Counted from the first letter of the stretch, positions 46,753-61,048 are shown. The stretch is DNA of 64,000 bases from Pseudorasbora parva (GCF_024679245.1 NC_090185.1:28522926-28586925), one strand, 5' to 3'. Translations and numbers: made by a program. Notes: generated by a model from the sequence alone, not told the origin.

Positions 46753-48111
46753 AATTCCCAAAATGTGCATAAAAATAGGTGGATGGAAACATACCTATAG
46801 ACACTCAGCGCCTCGTAATGCTGCTGGTGTGTTTAAATTAGGGATGGGCATTTCTCCAAAATATTTTATTCGAATATTTGGGCTCATTTAAATTGAATAT
46901 TTGTTTATGTAAATTAGGTATTTTGAGAAAATGAGAGACTTTAAAAAAATATATATTATCAACATGTCTTCACCATGTCTGAACAAGCTTATGATTAGGC
47001 AATGTACACAACACACTTACGTTATATCTTAAGGTTTTAAAATATTAAACAGTATGTGTAAAAAAAATGCCTAAAGACCAAAAACATTACAAGCTCAAGC
47101 AGCGCAAGTGGAAAAACACTAAGAAATCAGAGTGTGCCATGTTATTGTGCAGAACGTACACACTAGGGATGCAACAATACAGTTAGTCTACGCTTCAATA
47201 CATACCTCGGTTTTTAACCAAGGTTTTTTTGGTTCAGTTCGTTTTTTTGCTATTCTATTCTTAGGCGATAGGAACAGAAAAAGGTTAAGGAGAAAATGTT
47301 TTTTATTGCAATACTCTTCCTTTATTTTACTTAAAAGACTTGAAAAACCCCTGTACACATTCCTAGTGTATTGTATAATATAAAATATAAAGATTTACAG
47401 TTACATTAAGTATGAAATTGTATGAATAAATATAGGCTAAAATTAAAACTACATAGTCTTCAATATACAACATTGATTAAAAGCTACTATATTAAAGGTC
47501 TTTATTTTCATTAACATTATTTTAGAGGTGAACTGTCCTTTAAGGACAAGCGTTTCACTAGGCTTCGCTGCTGTCAATTGAAGACCTGCTCACATCTCAT
47601 ATATAGACGCACGCGATTTTACTATCACTTTAGACATAACCGAATGTTTTTATATATGTTAAAGGGTTAGTTCACCAAAAATGAAAATTAGATGTTTATC
47701 TGCTTACCCCCAGTGCATCCAACATGTAGTTGTGTTTGTTTCTTCAGTAGAAAACAAATGAAGATTTTTAACTCAACCGTTGCTGTGTGCCAGTCATATA
47801 ATGGGGTGAATAGGTAACAAGTCTATGAGAGCAAAACATGCTTAGGCAACATGCACAAAACCCCTGCTGCTCCTCACGACACATTGGTTTGTTAAGACAC
47901 TAACCGATCGGTTTCTGTGAGAAACCGGACAGTATTTGTTTTTTTACCTCATATCCCGAAGAGTCTCATCAAGTTTTCCCATCGGCTGTGACTTCCGTTA
48001 GGTGAGGTCAAATAGTGTCGCAATCATAAACGTACATTATGTAGATCCTCATTCAACCGATCCGCGCAGGCACTAATCCTCTGCCTTTGCACAGACAGCT
48101 TTTTCATTTAA

Positions 48112-49080
48112 CCCTTTAAGACCTAAGGGTATTTTTACAATTAATTTTTCGCCTGGTTTAATTTACTAAAAAGCTTGTAAAACATCAACCCTGTTGTGCA
48201 CAGACAATTGACACACCTCTTTTTTTTCAAGACAAGTTGCACTGTCAGTATATTTGTGTTGCATTGATGTCACCTGAATGTAAAAAAAGTTATGGGACCA
48301 TAAAGACAAATGAAAACATAAAACGGAAATTGAATCACTCAAATATTTATTGAAAACACACACAAATAAATAAAAGCTAAGCATATTTCCTCTGGAAAAC
48401 AGTTTGTTCAAGTCTTTGGAGTCCTGGAACTCAGGAATAAACATAAGAACTTATACAGAACAAAAACTATTTACATTTTTCCAAAAAAAGTCCAGGCGTT
48501 TTTGGCCTATTTTGGATATTTACAGGTGCCAAGCCTCAAAACAGTTCCTATCAGGAATCAAACAGAGGGCAACATCACAGGCTTTGCATTTCCAGGGGGT
48601 GGCCTGTTTGACCTGCCTTGTCTGTTTGCAATTCACACATTGCCTTCTACCATAGGATACCACAATAACAGAGCTGGGGTTCATGCGTAATGACGCACAC
48701 CAACGTGGCTGACGGATCAGCCTGTCATTGGTCAAAGCCTCACGCAAAGCGTCATGAGATATCCAAAATGGCAGCTAGCATCGAGCTAGCGGCAAAAATG
48801 ACGGAACATTTATAAATTATGGACATCAAGTGGATAAATCTTGGATGTAAGCGTTTTGATTTATTGCTGAACAACTCCGAAAAGATGCACATGTTCCAGG
48901 CTGGATAGAAAACCTTCTGTAAAGGCTACAAAGACACCAAAGACACCCCCGTGATGGCTAGCTCGTTAGCTTTCTGCTGGGAAAAACGGTAAGAAAATCG
49001 ATAAAACTTTCATTAAATAATATAAATATTTATCGGAGGTCCCGTGTGACGTCGCGGACGATGCCGTCGGGCTCTGAGGG
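48112..49080 (-). mobile_element. piggyBac-like element, internally deleted
   Basis: Flanked by TTAA at 48108-48111 and 49081-49084, with CCCTTTAAGACC and CTCTGAGGG termini. At 969 bp it is too short for a whole piggyBac, but the minus strand keeps the C-terminal end of a transposase. It appears to have landed in or next to a LINE fragment. Confidence 0.75.
48520..48747 (-). pseudogene. Cys-rich C-terminal domain of a piggyBac transposase
   Basis: The frame reads GRRQCVNCKQTRQVKQAT followed by WKCKACDVALCL and NCFEAWH. This C-x2-C ... C-x2-C ... C ... C ... H pattern is the cysteine-rich domain that binds the transposon ends in piggyBac transposases. The DDD catalytic core and N-terminus are missing from the element. 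The remaining minus-strand frames downstream show no recognisable domain. Confidence 0.7.
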
Positions 49081-49084
49081 TTAA

Positions 49085-49465
49085 AACCATTAAACAATGG
49101 AATCAGCTCCCAGACAGTCTAAAGTTGTCTGTAGATCAGAATAACTTCTCTCGAAACTTAAAGAAGCACATACTTGATAACCAGTTGTGTCAGCATCAAC
49201 ACATTTAAATTTTATACGTGTAAAATGTTTTTGACTATGTAGTATATATATATTAGGTTGTTATGTTTTTTTCATTAGTGTTTTTCTACTATTGTATGTA
49301 TTTGTTAGTGCTACTGAAAGTCATTATGTTTTAATATTGTGTGCACCTGCCCGGGGACTGCAGATGGAAACTAGCATTAGCTAATTCTGGTACAAAACAT
49401 CTTTTCGTAAGATTAATGTATTTTGTACATTGTCCCTGATAAATAAAATACTTAAATAAATAAAT
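49085..49465 (+). mobile_element. LINE 3' end with ORF2 C-terminus
   Basis: The frame encodes KTIKQWNQLPDSLKLS, then LKKHILDNQL before a stop at 49206-49208. The WNxLPxxL pattern is typical of the C-terminus of LINE ORF2 proteins (L2/Rex/jockey-like). A 3' UTR follows, ending in (TAAA)n-like repeats near 49440-49465. The family is not settled. The 5' part is missing or cut off by the piggyBac-like element. Confidence 0.65.
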
Positions 49466-49758
49466 GAGGAATCTATATATTTCTATGATCGTGCCGGTTT
49501 TTGACCTCACCTAACGGAAGTCACAACCAGCGTGTATTGAACTGAATGCCGTACCGAACGGTTCAATATTATATTGAGTATTGTGGCATCCCTAGTACAC
49601 ACACACACACACACACACACATTTAGAAGGATTTCTCATAGATTGACTGCATTTACAGCCAGCAAATCAACGCAGAAAAATTTGAATAGCATTTTTAGCT
49701 TTCGAATATTAATTACAGATAGAATATTTGAATATTCGTGCACACCCCTAGTTTAAAT

Positions 49759-50639
49759 TTGCGGTACTCCCAAAAATACACTGGCTGTTGGAAACAAAAT
49801 GCTTTAGTTATCGCACAGCCTTACAATGACATGAGTCTTAAATTATTTTGGGTGAGCTATTTCTTTATAGAGCATGGTGTGCCGTATGTCACAGAGGATT
49901 AGTACAGTGAGGAAATCCTGGGACGGTGCAGATCTGTTGGAAAGAGAGAGAGATAGAGATAATGTGTTTGTGGATGAGTAAGCAGAGAGCGTAGCGTGAG
50001 AAGTGTGTTGGTGTGCATGAATGAGTGAGCAGAGAGGAGGGGCTGTTGGTGCGTGTGCCACTCCGCTGGCCTCTTTTATCTGGTCTGCTGGAGCGATGTC
50101 AACAGAGGAGAGTGGACGGCCGGCACACGGCTGGAGATCAGCACAGAGAAACGCAGGAAGAGGGAGGGGAGTTTGTCTGACGGACGGGGGAAGCCCTGCT
50201 CTCCTGAACATCATATTCAGCTGCTAAAAATGTAGTAATGCTTGGGTCAAAATTGTATTGGTTGATTGATATGCATGTGCGACTGTAACATGTAATTGGC
50301 TGTTTACTGTTAAGCCATGATTATGAATATAATGGCATAAATATATAAAGTTTTATTTCAGCTAGTTGCCAAGGTAGCATTTCTTATTTTAATGTAGTTA
50401 ACCTGGTGTACAAAAATAACTAAAACTGAAAAGGAAAAAAAAAGTTATATAGATATATAAAGACTAAAAACCACATTTGGTTCCTGTTGTGCTGAGCAGC
50501 AGTTAACTATCTTATACTACAATACTTGTACAAAATCAAGTTTTGTGCTGTTTGCCAGGTGTAATTTTAGATATGAGATTCTGTGTCTGGATCTTCCGAT
50601 GACTCTGAAATGATATTTCCATTTTTCTTTTGTCTGTAG
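49759..50639. other. crebbp intron 2, 3' part
   Basis: Unique-looking sequence. A G/A-rich, relatively GC-rich block at about 49900-50220 stands out from the AT-rich flanks, but no motif or exon was recognised. Confidence 0.35.
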
Positions 50640-50804
50640 ATGGGCATGGCGGGCGGCAACAGTCCGTTTGGTCAGTACCAGGGTGGAGCGCAACAAATGG
50701 GCACGGCCGGCGTAAACGCTCAGAATAAAGTCGGTCTTCCCAACAGCCTGCCCCCGTTTCCAACTGACCTAAAGGGAGCGACGGTCACCAGCGTGCCAAA
50801 CATG
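50640..50804 (+). CDS. crebbp: crebbp exon 3
   Basis: After TCTGTAG, 55 codons (residues 240-294) run from [16 protein letters not shown] to VTSVPNM before GTGAGT, phase 0 at both ends. NSPFGQ, the [11 protein letters not shown] region, [12 protein letters not shown] and VPNM align with the CBP segment between the LXXLL region and TAZ1. It is low-complexity linker sequence without a catalytic role. Only 77 bp separate it from exon 4. Confidence 0.94.
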
Positions 50805-50881
50805 GTGAGTTCCCCCATCATGCACACAAACTGGACGGAGCTTGCAGGCAAAAGTTAATACGTCCGTCCTCTCGCCCACAG

Positions 50882-51125
50882 CCCCAGCCGCAGCAGGTGT
50901 CAGTGGGGATGGTGGCAGGTCAGGGCGTGTCCGCTGGCCCCACGGCCGACCCGGAGAAGCGCAAGCTAATCCAGCAGCAGCTGGTTCTGCTGCTCCACGC
51001 CCACAAGTGCCAGCGGCGCGAGCAGGCCAACGGCGAAGTGCGAGCCTGCGCCCTGCCCCACTGCAGGACCATGAAGAACGTCCTCAACCACATGACACAC
51101 TGCCAGGCTGGCAAATCCTGCCAAG
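50882..51125 (+). CDS. crebbp: crebbp exon 4: first part of TAZ1 zinc finger
   Basis: After CGCCCACAG, 81 codons plus one base (residues 295-375) precede GTGAGT. From about residue 317 the TAZ1 domain begins with [20 protein letters not shown], followed by [20 protein letters not shown] and [21 protein letters not shown]1 is a three-zinc helical domain that binds the transactivation domains of HIF-1alpha, CITED2, STAT2 and others. Cys/His zinc ligands appear in the expected HCCC order. The domain is completed by exon 5. This block is nearly identical between CBP and p300, so paralogue assignment rests on other exons. Confidence 0.97.
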
Positions 51126-51205
51126 GTGAGTCAACATTGAGGTTTTTTTTTCACATGACTCTTGTATGGGCTCCAATGCAGCTTTAATACGAGTGTCACG
51201 CAGTG

Positions 51206-51398
51206 TTAAGGTGATGATACACGAGGCAACTTTTTGAGCAATATTGCCGTCAACGGGCAACCAGGACAGACACAGTGCCCACGACTGATCTAAAGTATCC
51301 AAATAGAAATGTATCGCCATTCTCAATGAGAAAGTGCCAACGCAACATCGCTCGGCAACATTGCTTAAATAAAGTTGCCTCGTGTATGATCACCTTTA
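51206..51398. mobile_element. Short MITE (AAGGTGATGATACACGAGG ends)
   Basis: AGGTGATGATACACGAGGCA at the left and TGCCTCGTGTATGATCACCT at the right are near-perfect inverted repeats enclosing about 190 bp. It lies 80 bp after exon 4. Confidence 0.75.
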
Positions 51399-51771
51399 CA
51401 GGAGGGCGATATTATGAGGTTGCTAAACAGAAGGTGGCGAGAATAGACAGCACAGTAAATAGTGAACACAAACAAAAGGTTTACTGAAGATTTGTTGAGA
51501 ATGTTGTTCTAAAAGGTATTGCAAGATATCTGTTTCTTTCCCATTCCAATTCCTAACACTTCTGGTTCCTTAATGATTCCATTAAGATTTATTTTTTAAG
51601 AAAGTAATATTTGGAGGAAAAAAGGAGAAATGCAATTTCATTTCAGATTTAAGAGTTTAGTTTGACTAGTTAGACTTTTTAATATTGATAGAGTTAATAT
51701 ACTTAATGTTATGTTCATTTTGTAAATATTTTGCTAATTAATATTACTTAATATTATAATTTTTTTATTTA

Positions 51772-51900
51772 AATTATATTAAACAGAAAAAAAAGATTTT
51801 ATAGTGTAGTCTTATTTCACATTATTACTGTACAGCCTTGGTGAGCAGAAGAGACTACTTTCAAAAACATTTAAAATGTTTCCTAACTTTTGGCTGATAT
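51772..51900. repeat. Dispersed fish repeat, copy 3 (partial)
   Basis: CAGCCTTGGTGAGCAGAAGA and the following AGACTACTTTCAAAAACATT match the 3' part of the family seen at 3062-3215. Confidence 0.5.
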
Positions 51901-52121
51901 TGTATACATAAATAATTAAACAAATGAAGTGCACATTTTTATCAGTGTTTTTTTTTATACACATTTATGACGAATTAGTCATGTGAAAAATAACCTACAT
52001 GCATCAAAACAAATTTTTTTGGAAATAATTTAAAATGTTACTTTCTTATTTCCATGCATTTATGTAATACAATATATAATTTTTATAATAGGTTTGGAGC
52101 AAGGTTGCGTGATGTTATTTC

Positions 52122-52131
52122 CGTGTGTGTG

Positions 52132-52166
<35 letters not shown>

Positions 52167-52167
52167 G
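52122..52167. repeat. (GT)n microsatellite
   Basis: GT repeat with one TT interruption, in crebbp intron 4. Confidence 0.9.
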
Positions 52168-53780
52168 AGAGAGTCTGCTGTATTTTGTGGGTTGAGGTGT
52201 GCAGACCTGTTTTAATCTGCTGTCTGTTCTCTGTTTAGTCTCCGCAAGAGCGGTAATGAGATGCTTTTGTCCTGATGTGGGGTTTAGAGCTTGGTGTGCC
52301 TCAGACACTGTAGTTTACTACTAATTTATGTACCTAGCTATTTGAATAACATCCGATTTAATGGCACATTGAGAAGTCGCCCCATTGAGATTTGTTACCA
52401 CCACAGTAATGGATGTCAAATATCACGTTTTTGCACTTGCAAAGAGAATATTTCTTGCCTAACACCTTTCAGTCCACAACCAGTAATGTTTCATTCACCA
52501 ACACAGGGAATTTCCCAAGCTAATGCTTAGCTCCATCTCAAATATAACAGTCTATTTAGAAAGAAAATCGTGCCTTTATGGTATAATGCAGAATTAAGGA
52601 GTTGGCAAGCGGCAGGAGAGTGCTTGCGGCGGCCCGATGCTGCCCGGCTGCTTTGCTCTCAGTGCTGTAGTTGTTGTTGGACCTGGAGCACAGGGCTTCA
52701 TTTCAACTCAAATGCAAACGTGGTGCCAAGTGTGCCCTCCACACTGCCAGCTCATTTCCTGTTGTTCCCTGGCCGCGGTGACACCCGTATCTCTCTCTCT
52801 GGGACTCCTGGGGAAAGGCATGTTTGATGCCTCCTGAAGGCTCTCTTGGAAGAACTCGCTTCCTTCTAAAGCATCAACATTAGCCACTTTTTCACTGTCA
52901 GGCCAGTGCAAGCCAGGGCTTCCAACGGACCAGACCGGGCGCTGCTTCAGACCTGAAGCACCAAGCATAAAACCACACTACGTTTCCATCGACGGGCCAA
53001 AAGCTCCGCAGCGCTTCACTAAAACCCTCCCGTTACACGCCTCTCTTGAACAACGTCACACAAACACATAATTTTGCAGACAAATGGAAGTTTTATCAAA
53101 AAACGAATCGAATAAATCACTGGAAAATAGCGAGATCGCAAAACAAACATTATAAAAGGGGCCGTTTGTTGGCATTTTTGTTGTTTCTACTGTTGTCGTG
53201 GTGAAAGAGCTAATGTAAAACTAGTCTGTTGACTCTAGCATCTCACAGGTCACAATTATTGCCAGATATCAAACTTTACCTAACTATTAAATCATTGTAC
53301 AGTTTACAGAAAACATTTAGTTTACTTTCCATGGCTTAACTCTACCGTTGTTGTCACAATAATGGTGCCAGCCTGTGGCTAGATACTACCACTTTTTGTA
53401 ACACTCCTCTTTTTTACCTGGGCTAGTCACTGAATTTCAGAGCACCGTAATGGACCTTTAGCTTAGGTTCGCTACCGAGGGCAAGTATTTGTAAGGCACA
53501 TATACAAAGACAATGACTAGAAACGTACCAATTTATATTGCTTGTGCAAGATTAAATTAATATGCAAAAGCATCATTAGCAAACAATGGTCACAAGTTCG
53601 GGTTTTATCAGCATAGTTCAATGAGTCTGTGTTTTCCGAAACCATCTAACGACTCTTGACCTGTGGTTAGAAGCAGAGTTTCTTGTTTGCATGATGTGGA
53701 CTTAATAAATCCTTATCTTGAGTAAAATAAGCAAGCTGACATTCAGTACAATCATAAATTTTATTTTGAATACATGCATA
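52168..53780. other. crebbp intron 4, mostly unassigned
   Basis: A GC-richer block lies at 52600-52980. From 52980, CGTTTCCATCGACGGGCCAAAAGC looks like the left end of a DNA element whose inverted partner may be GGGCCAGACATTGGAAACACG near 56869-56889. If so, the Tc1 element at 53781 inserted inside it. The evidence is only the end sequences. Confidence 0.35.
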
Positions 53781-53910
53781 CAGTGAGGAAAATATGTATT
53801 TGAACACCCTACTGTTTTGCAAGTTCTCCCACTTGGAAATCATGGAGGGGTCTAAAATTGTCATCATTAGGTGCATGTCAACTGTGAGAGACATAATCTA
53901 AAAAAAAAGT

Positions 53911-55782
<1,872 letters not shown>

Positions 55783-55994
55783 CATTGATTTTCTCAGGTG
55801 TTCAAATACTTATTTGCAGCTGTATTATACAAATAAATAGTTAAAAAATCATAAATTGTGATTTCTGGATTTTTTTTTTAGATCATGTCTCTCACAGTGG
55901 ACATGCACCTACGATGACAATTTCAGACCCTTCCATGATTTCTAAGTGGGAGAACTTTCAAAATAGCAGTGTTGAAATACTTTCCCTCACTGTA

Positions 55995-57601
55995 TATTAT
56001 TTATATCTTTTAATTTGTCAAGAGATTTAAAGCACCTTTTTTGAAGAGCGCGCATGTGAGGACGTGATCTAGTAGGTAAGAACGAGCCTGTTTGAATCAG
56101 GAAATAAAGCAAAATAACTGAGACAAAAGAGAATTACTCCTCAGATGCTATGTCCATAATTTATAGCTAAAAATCTAGCATGAATTTGATCTCAAACTAA
56201 TTAATTAAAAGGTATTACTTCACCATCAGCGTAACATCAACACACCCCAGCCCGTCTAACAGCTTGCAGCCACAGATGTCGTCTATTTTATTTTTTTTAA
56301 ACGGATGAGATCCTGCAGGAATCCTGAAAAACTTGACTCAACAACTGGCTTGATTTTAACAGTTCACGACGCAAGTAGGCATTTTTTTGTCTTGACGAGA
56401 AATTCTCTGGTTAACACACAATTCAATGGAATGAAATGAACTTTCTGACCCCGGCATGCGCGCTGCAAATTTTCCTGTGACGTGAATAGTGAAGGGGTCT
56501 ATAGTAATTATTAGAGCCAATAGTGGCATATACATATTTCTGCACTATACGGTGATCAGAATCCACATAGGATCACAAACAGAAGTTATTTCAAACACTC
56601 GCTGCTGTCTGAAAGTGAGTTTTGAGCTAAAATTATTTTAAAAGTCTTGAATGCTGATGTCAGCTGGTATACGAAATCATCCGCGGCGCTGCCGTCTCCA
56701 GACTCAGATAAACTCTGCATTTGTTCTTAACCTCTCCTCAAGCCAATGCTGGGTCAGGACCAAGGTATTGGGCAGGCCAAAATTCCCAGAACAAGGCCCA
56801 ATCAAGCCCTGGAAGTGACAGTTAAAACGCGACTGGCCCTGGCACATACAAGCAACCCCGCTTTGGGCCAGACATTGGAAACACGGCTTATGTGATTCTT
56901 GCACTTCATTCAAAACTATAAATCACAGCAGCAATAAATCATAATTGTGTCCTTACTGAGAACAAGCATCGCTGTGTATGATATAAAAAAGATACAGTAC
57001 AGTAACTAATTATATTTACTCAAATAATTTACACCGCTGCCTCACACATACATAAGGAATAAATATAAATAAAGATGATTGATTACCAAGCTGTCGCGTA
57101 TCAAAATATATTTGGTGTTTGAGGTGTAGATTTGTCTTTTGAGACTCTTGCTTAAACGTATGGTTAACTTAGGAAGTTTTTCAAAACGAATCCACACATG
57201 ATGTGTAGCGAGGACATTGAATGATTTTGAAATGCAAAACTATTAACAAATCATAACTGGACGTTTACTTCCAACTGTTTGAAAGAGAGGGTCGAAAACA
57301 GGATAGAAAATAGCTTATTACTTCTAAATTAGGATGTTTTTGATGTAGAAACCACTTTCAACATCAATTATGATCTATTTGGCTTTAATATTTGACTTTT
57401 GTGGGACCCTTTTACTTTCTGTGTGGACAGAAACATGACTGTCACAGGAAAGACGGGATTCTTCGCTCTGGATTTGGCAGATGTGTGCGCGTCTGCTGCG
57501 TGCAGTTCCGTGAAGACCTGCTTTCCCGCGGGACCTTTTTGCTCCCGGTTTTGCAGCATTTGTACTCTGGCTCAGGCTTTGTTCTCTGTCTGTGTCTGCA
57601 G
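55995..57601. other. crebbp intron 4, 3' part
   Basis: The segment 56690-56895 (CTGGGTCAGGACCAAGGTAT, then GCTTTGGGCCAGACATTGG) is read as the right end of a DNA element. The remainder up to exon 5 shows no recognisable features. ORFs at 57368-57700 overlapping exon 5 in other frames are shadows. Confidence 0.4.
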
Positions 57602-57715
57602 TGGCTCACTGTGCTTCATCGAGGCAGATCATCTCGCACTGGAAGAACTGCACGAGGCACGACTGTCCCGTCTGCCTCCCGCTGAAGAACGCCAGTGACA
57701 AGCGCAACCAGCAAC
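57602..57715 (+). CDS. crebbp: crebbp exon 5: second part of TAZ1
   Basis: After GTGTCTGCAG the exon completes Val-376 and encodes 37 further residues to GlnGln-413, plus one base, before [23 protein letters not shown] and [13 protein letters not shown] carry the last two zinc-binding clusters of TAZ1, essentially invariant in CBP and p300. The exon is 114 bp with phases that fit exons 4 and 6. The longer ORFs beginning upstream at 57392 and 57399 are in other frames and are not coding. Confidence 0.97.
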
Positions 57716-57870
57716 GTGAGTCTTTCCCCCATCAAACATCCTCCCTCTTTACTTCACGATAATTTAAAATTATAATGTAAATGCAATAATTATTTATAAG
57801 ATATATTTATATATATATTACATTTAAAATGACACTAATGCCACAAGCATTAAAGTATAGTTCAGTACGG

Positions 57871-60356
57871 TAGGGGTGGGAATCTCAGGGTACCTCATGA
57901 TACGATACACAATCCTTGGATCACGATACTGATACGATACAGCAATTCTGCAATAAAGATATCTTGCTAGACAATTCTATAATGATACATCAATATATCT
58001 AACTATTAGGGGTGTGACGAGACACTGATCTCACGAGACTAGACACGAGATCATGTTCACAAGAACAAGACAAGACAAGTATTTTTAAGAAATCCACCAC
58101 GATGAAATACATTACTAGAAATGTTAAACTCTTTGCAGGTGCATTTAAAATGTTTTAACTAATCATCTTGTAATGAATGTAATTTCATTTTTTATTTTCT
58201 TAATATGAATTATCATATAGGCTACAGCGTAAACTCTGTGATTAGGGAGCGGTGGTGCTAAAGCGCAGTTTAAAATATAAATCTGACGCTTCTGCTGTGC
58301 AACCAATCCTCTGCCACGGTCTTGTCCACTAACATGTAACACACACATACGAGTCGTAACGCCCGCTGAATGCGAGCGCTTCACCAACACACAGCACACC
58401 TCATAACACGCTCGTCTTCTCGTCGCGTGATCACTGCTGCGCAAGACTCAAATAGCTCGTTCTAGATGAGCTGATGGAACTAAAGCGACTCTTATGATTA
58501 TTCACCTGAATTAAATTGTATTCATTTCTATAAAAATCTAAACTAGAGTGGAGCCGTAATGTAAACTTCACCCTCACACTCCTTCATGACCAGGTCATGA
58601 GAATATGACGAGACAGTTTTTCACCTCAAAGAGAAATCTCGTCACATTTTAGTCTCCCGAGATCTTGTGGCACGAGATCTCGTCACACCCCTACTAACTA
58701 TGAAAACAAAAGGCCTTTGAAAAGGTAAAGTGCAGGTTTTTTCTCTTTATTCAAGTCTAAACTGTTAGAAAACAGCTCAAATTAAACATTTTCAATGAGA
58801 TCAGGGTCTTTTGTTAAAACGATTCAGTTGGTATGAGCCACCATACTAGGGCTGCACGATTTGGGGAAAATATATAATTGCGATTATTCTGATTAAAATT
58901 GCGATTGTGATTTAAAATGCGATTATTGTTATTATTATTTTTTACAAATGAAAAGTGTGTGTATATAACTGTGTTTTTATATTAACGTGACTAATAATAA
59001 TAATAATTATTATTTTTACTGCTAAAAATATATTTAAAAAAAAAAAGAAATATTACCATTACAATAACATTTTCATAATTACAAATAAAAAAAGAGTATG
59101 TCAGAATAAATATAACAATACAATACTAATACTAGTTATTATTATTATTTTGGTTATATTTTACAGAAAACTTATTTTACAGAAAGAAAAAAAAACAGCT
59201 GGGTTACCTATTAATATGCAGACAGCCTATGACTAAAAAACATTAGAAAGGTCTAAGCCTAAGGAGTTATTGTAAAAAAAAAAGATTTAAAAAAAAAGAT
59301 TGTGTGTGTGTGTGTTGTTTATCTGTGATATCAATTTCTTAAAGTGTCTTTAATATGAATTATGAATCTCTTGTTCATCCACTGTGGGGAAAAAAACTCC
59401 TGTACATTGAAGAAAAACATGGATTGTCCAATAAATGTATAATTTTTTAAGTTTAATAAGTTTTAAAATGTATTAAGTATTATTTTATTATTATTGATTA
59501 CTCAAAAGTTTTTAATTCATACTGAAAGCCAGAGGGCGCCTTTTTTAATTTTATTTGGGGGGGTTTATGGAAACAGTTACCATTGGGGAATACACAATAC
59601 TAACATGTACTGTTGTAACTAACTGTTAATGAAACATGGAAACTGCCCTGAATAGAATGAACATTATACCTGCATGCAAATCCTTCCCATCTAACACGCA
59701 ACACAGTTATGTGATTTATTGGTACTTAACTTTTATTTCATGACTTACTAATTTAAACATAACTACAAAGTTGGATGCTCAGTTTCTTCTGCGCTTCAGT
59801 GAAGTGATATACAGTGCGCACCGCTACATCGTGCTACGAGCCCAGTATAATGTCTGACAGCACAGGAAAGTTCGTTTTCTGAGGTGAGAGACTTTTTATT
59901 TCGTAACAAGGTATGGAAATAATAATAGAATAATGGCACTGACTTCTCATTTGACCGTAGATATTGAATTGGGACAACACGTTTTTCTCAGGTGCTGACA
60001 GAACTGGCAACAGCTTTCACACGTTTTTCAAAATAAGTCTCGCATCAGTAAAACGTTATAAATTACGCTCGCTTTTGTTGATGTGTCTTTGGCTGCACAC
60101 TAAGAACGGTCTCAGAATGACCCACCAGTTGAGAAACACTGGGCTAGTTAACTTGTGTTCACGTTTCCATCATCCATGTGTTGAGCACCACCTCAAAGAG
60201 CCATGAAGTAGCGATGCTGGGAGCGGGGAAATCTATATAAAAAGCGCCTTATTTTATTAATGGAAATAGCAAAATTCTCGTAAAAACGTATATCGATTCT
60301 CGTATCGCACGGAAGACAACGATATATTGCCATATAGATATTTTGTCCCACCCCTA
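57871..60356. mobile_element. hAT-like element (TAGGGGTGGGAATC ends) with nested hAT
   Basis: TAGGGGTGGGAATCTCAGG at the left and TATTTTGTCCCACCCCTA at the right. The flanks CAGTACGG (57863-57870) and CAGTATTG (60357-60364) match at 5 of 8 bases, suggesting an old insertion. Subterminal GATACGATAC-type repeats are present. It contains the element 58007-58693. A lone hAT left end (TAGGGCTGCACGATTTGGGG) lies at about 58849. Confidence 0.75.
58007..58693. mobile_element. Nested hAT (TAGGGGTGTGACGAGAC ends)
   Basis: TAGGGGTGTGACGAGACACT at the left and GAGATCTCGTCACACCCCTA at the right. CTAACTAT is perfectly duplicated at 57999-58006 and 58694-58701. 687 bp with GAGATC-rich subterminal repeats. 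Confidence 0.93.
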
Positions 60357-60403
60357 CAGTATTGTATGTAATTTTTGCTGTTTCCATTATTAGAAGTTGT
60401 TAA

Positions 60404-61044
60404 CTCTTTCGCCGCCAAACACAAACTATTCCGTTATTTGTGAGAAAACGCTTCCCGGCCAAAAACTGAATTTTCCGGGTTTCTGTGTTTTCACTGTTTG
60501 ACACTGGGGGGCAGTATTACGCATCTTCTGAATGAGTACTGAATCTCCTGATCAAAAACCACGCGAGTAAGACGCAGTAAAACAAGCGATCGCTTGTAAT
60601 CATATGCATATGTAAAGTAACGTAATCATCATCATTAAACAGCATATAAATCAAAACTATCTAATTTTACTGAATGAAATGTGGACCCAGGTCGAGGCAC
60701 AGGACTGTGAAGCATTAGGGGTGTTGATGGACTCGGCCTACTCCATCTGTGTTTGATCATCGCTCTGGATCTGATCTGGATACAGTCTTTCACAAAAACA
60801 GGATTTTCTCAGCTTTTTGTTCAAAATGTTGCTTTTTTTATGAAACTTACCCATATTAGTGTTGATAAAAAAGGAATGGAAGCTATAATAAAACATTTTA
60901 TTTCTTTTTTGTTTAACAGAAGAGGGTCAGCTCTTTATTTTGATATATTGCATGCTCAGATATTCATTAAACAAAATATTATATGGGCTATTAAATTTTT
61001 TGTGGCTGGAAACTTTTTTTTTTAAAACACTGGCAAGGAAAGGG
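60404..61044. mobile_element. TTAA-flanked MITE (CTCTTTCGCCGCCA end)
   Basis: CTCTTTCGCCGCCA at the left and TGGCAAGGAAAGGG at the right are imperfect inverted repeats, with TTAA at 60400-60403 and 61045-61048. It is a piggyBac-type MITE seen widely in fish. The ORF inside at 60753-61025 has no recognised homology. Confidence 0.75.
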
Positions 61045-61048
61045 TTAA

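Larger units (their letters stand above)
47164..49594. mobile_element. Second-level hAT (TAGGGATGCAACAATAC ends)
   Basis: TAGGGATGCAACAATAC at the left and GTATTGTGGCATCCCTA at the right, with GTACACAC duplicated at 47156-47163 and 49595-49602 (the right copy runs into a CA repeat). Inside lie a TTAA-MITE left end (47662-47680), a LINE tail and a piggyBac-like element. Two 24-bp perfect inverted repeats (47989-48012 and 49500-49523) bracket the innermost insertions. Confidence 0.9.
46839..49750. mobile_element. Outermost hAT of a four-level nest (TAGGGATGGGCATTT ends)
   Basis: TAGGGATGGGCATTTCTCC at the left and GAATATTCGTGCACACCCCTA at the right. GTTTAAAT is perfectly duplicated at 46831-46838 and 49751-49758. 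It is mostly occupied by the inner hAT 47164-49594; what remains is about 480 bp. Confidence 0.92.

Noticed and set aside
50842..51187. Alternative ORFs around crebbp exons 3 and 4
   Set aside because: They are in other frames or run through splice sites; the true frame gives the TAZ1 domain.
57392..57698. Long ORFs at crebbp exon 5
   Set aside because: They begin in the intron and use frames that do not encode TAZ1.
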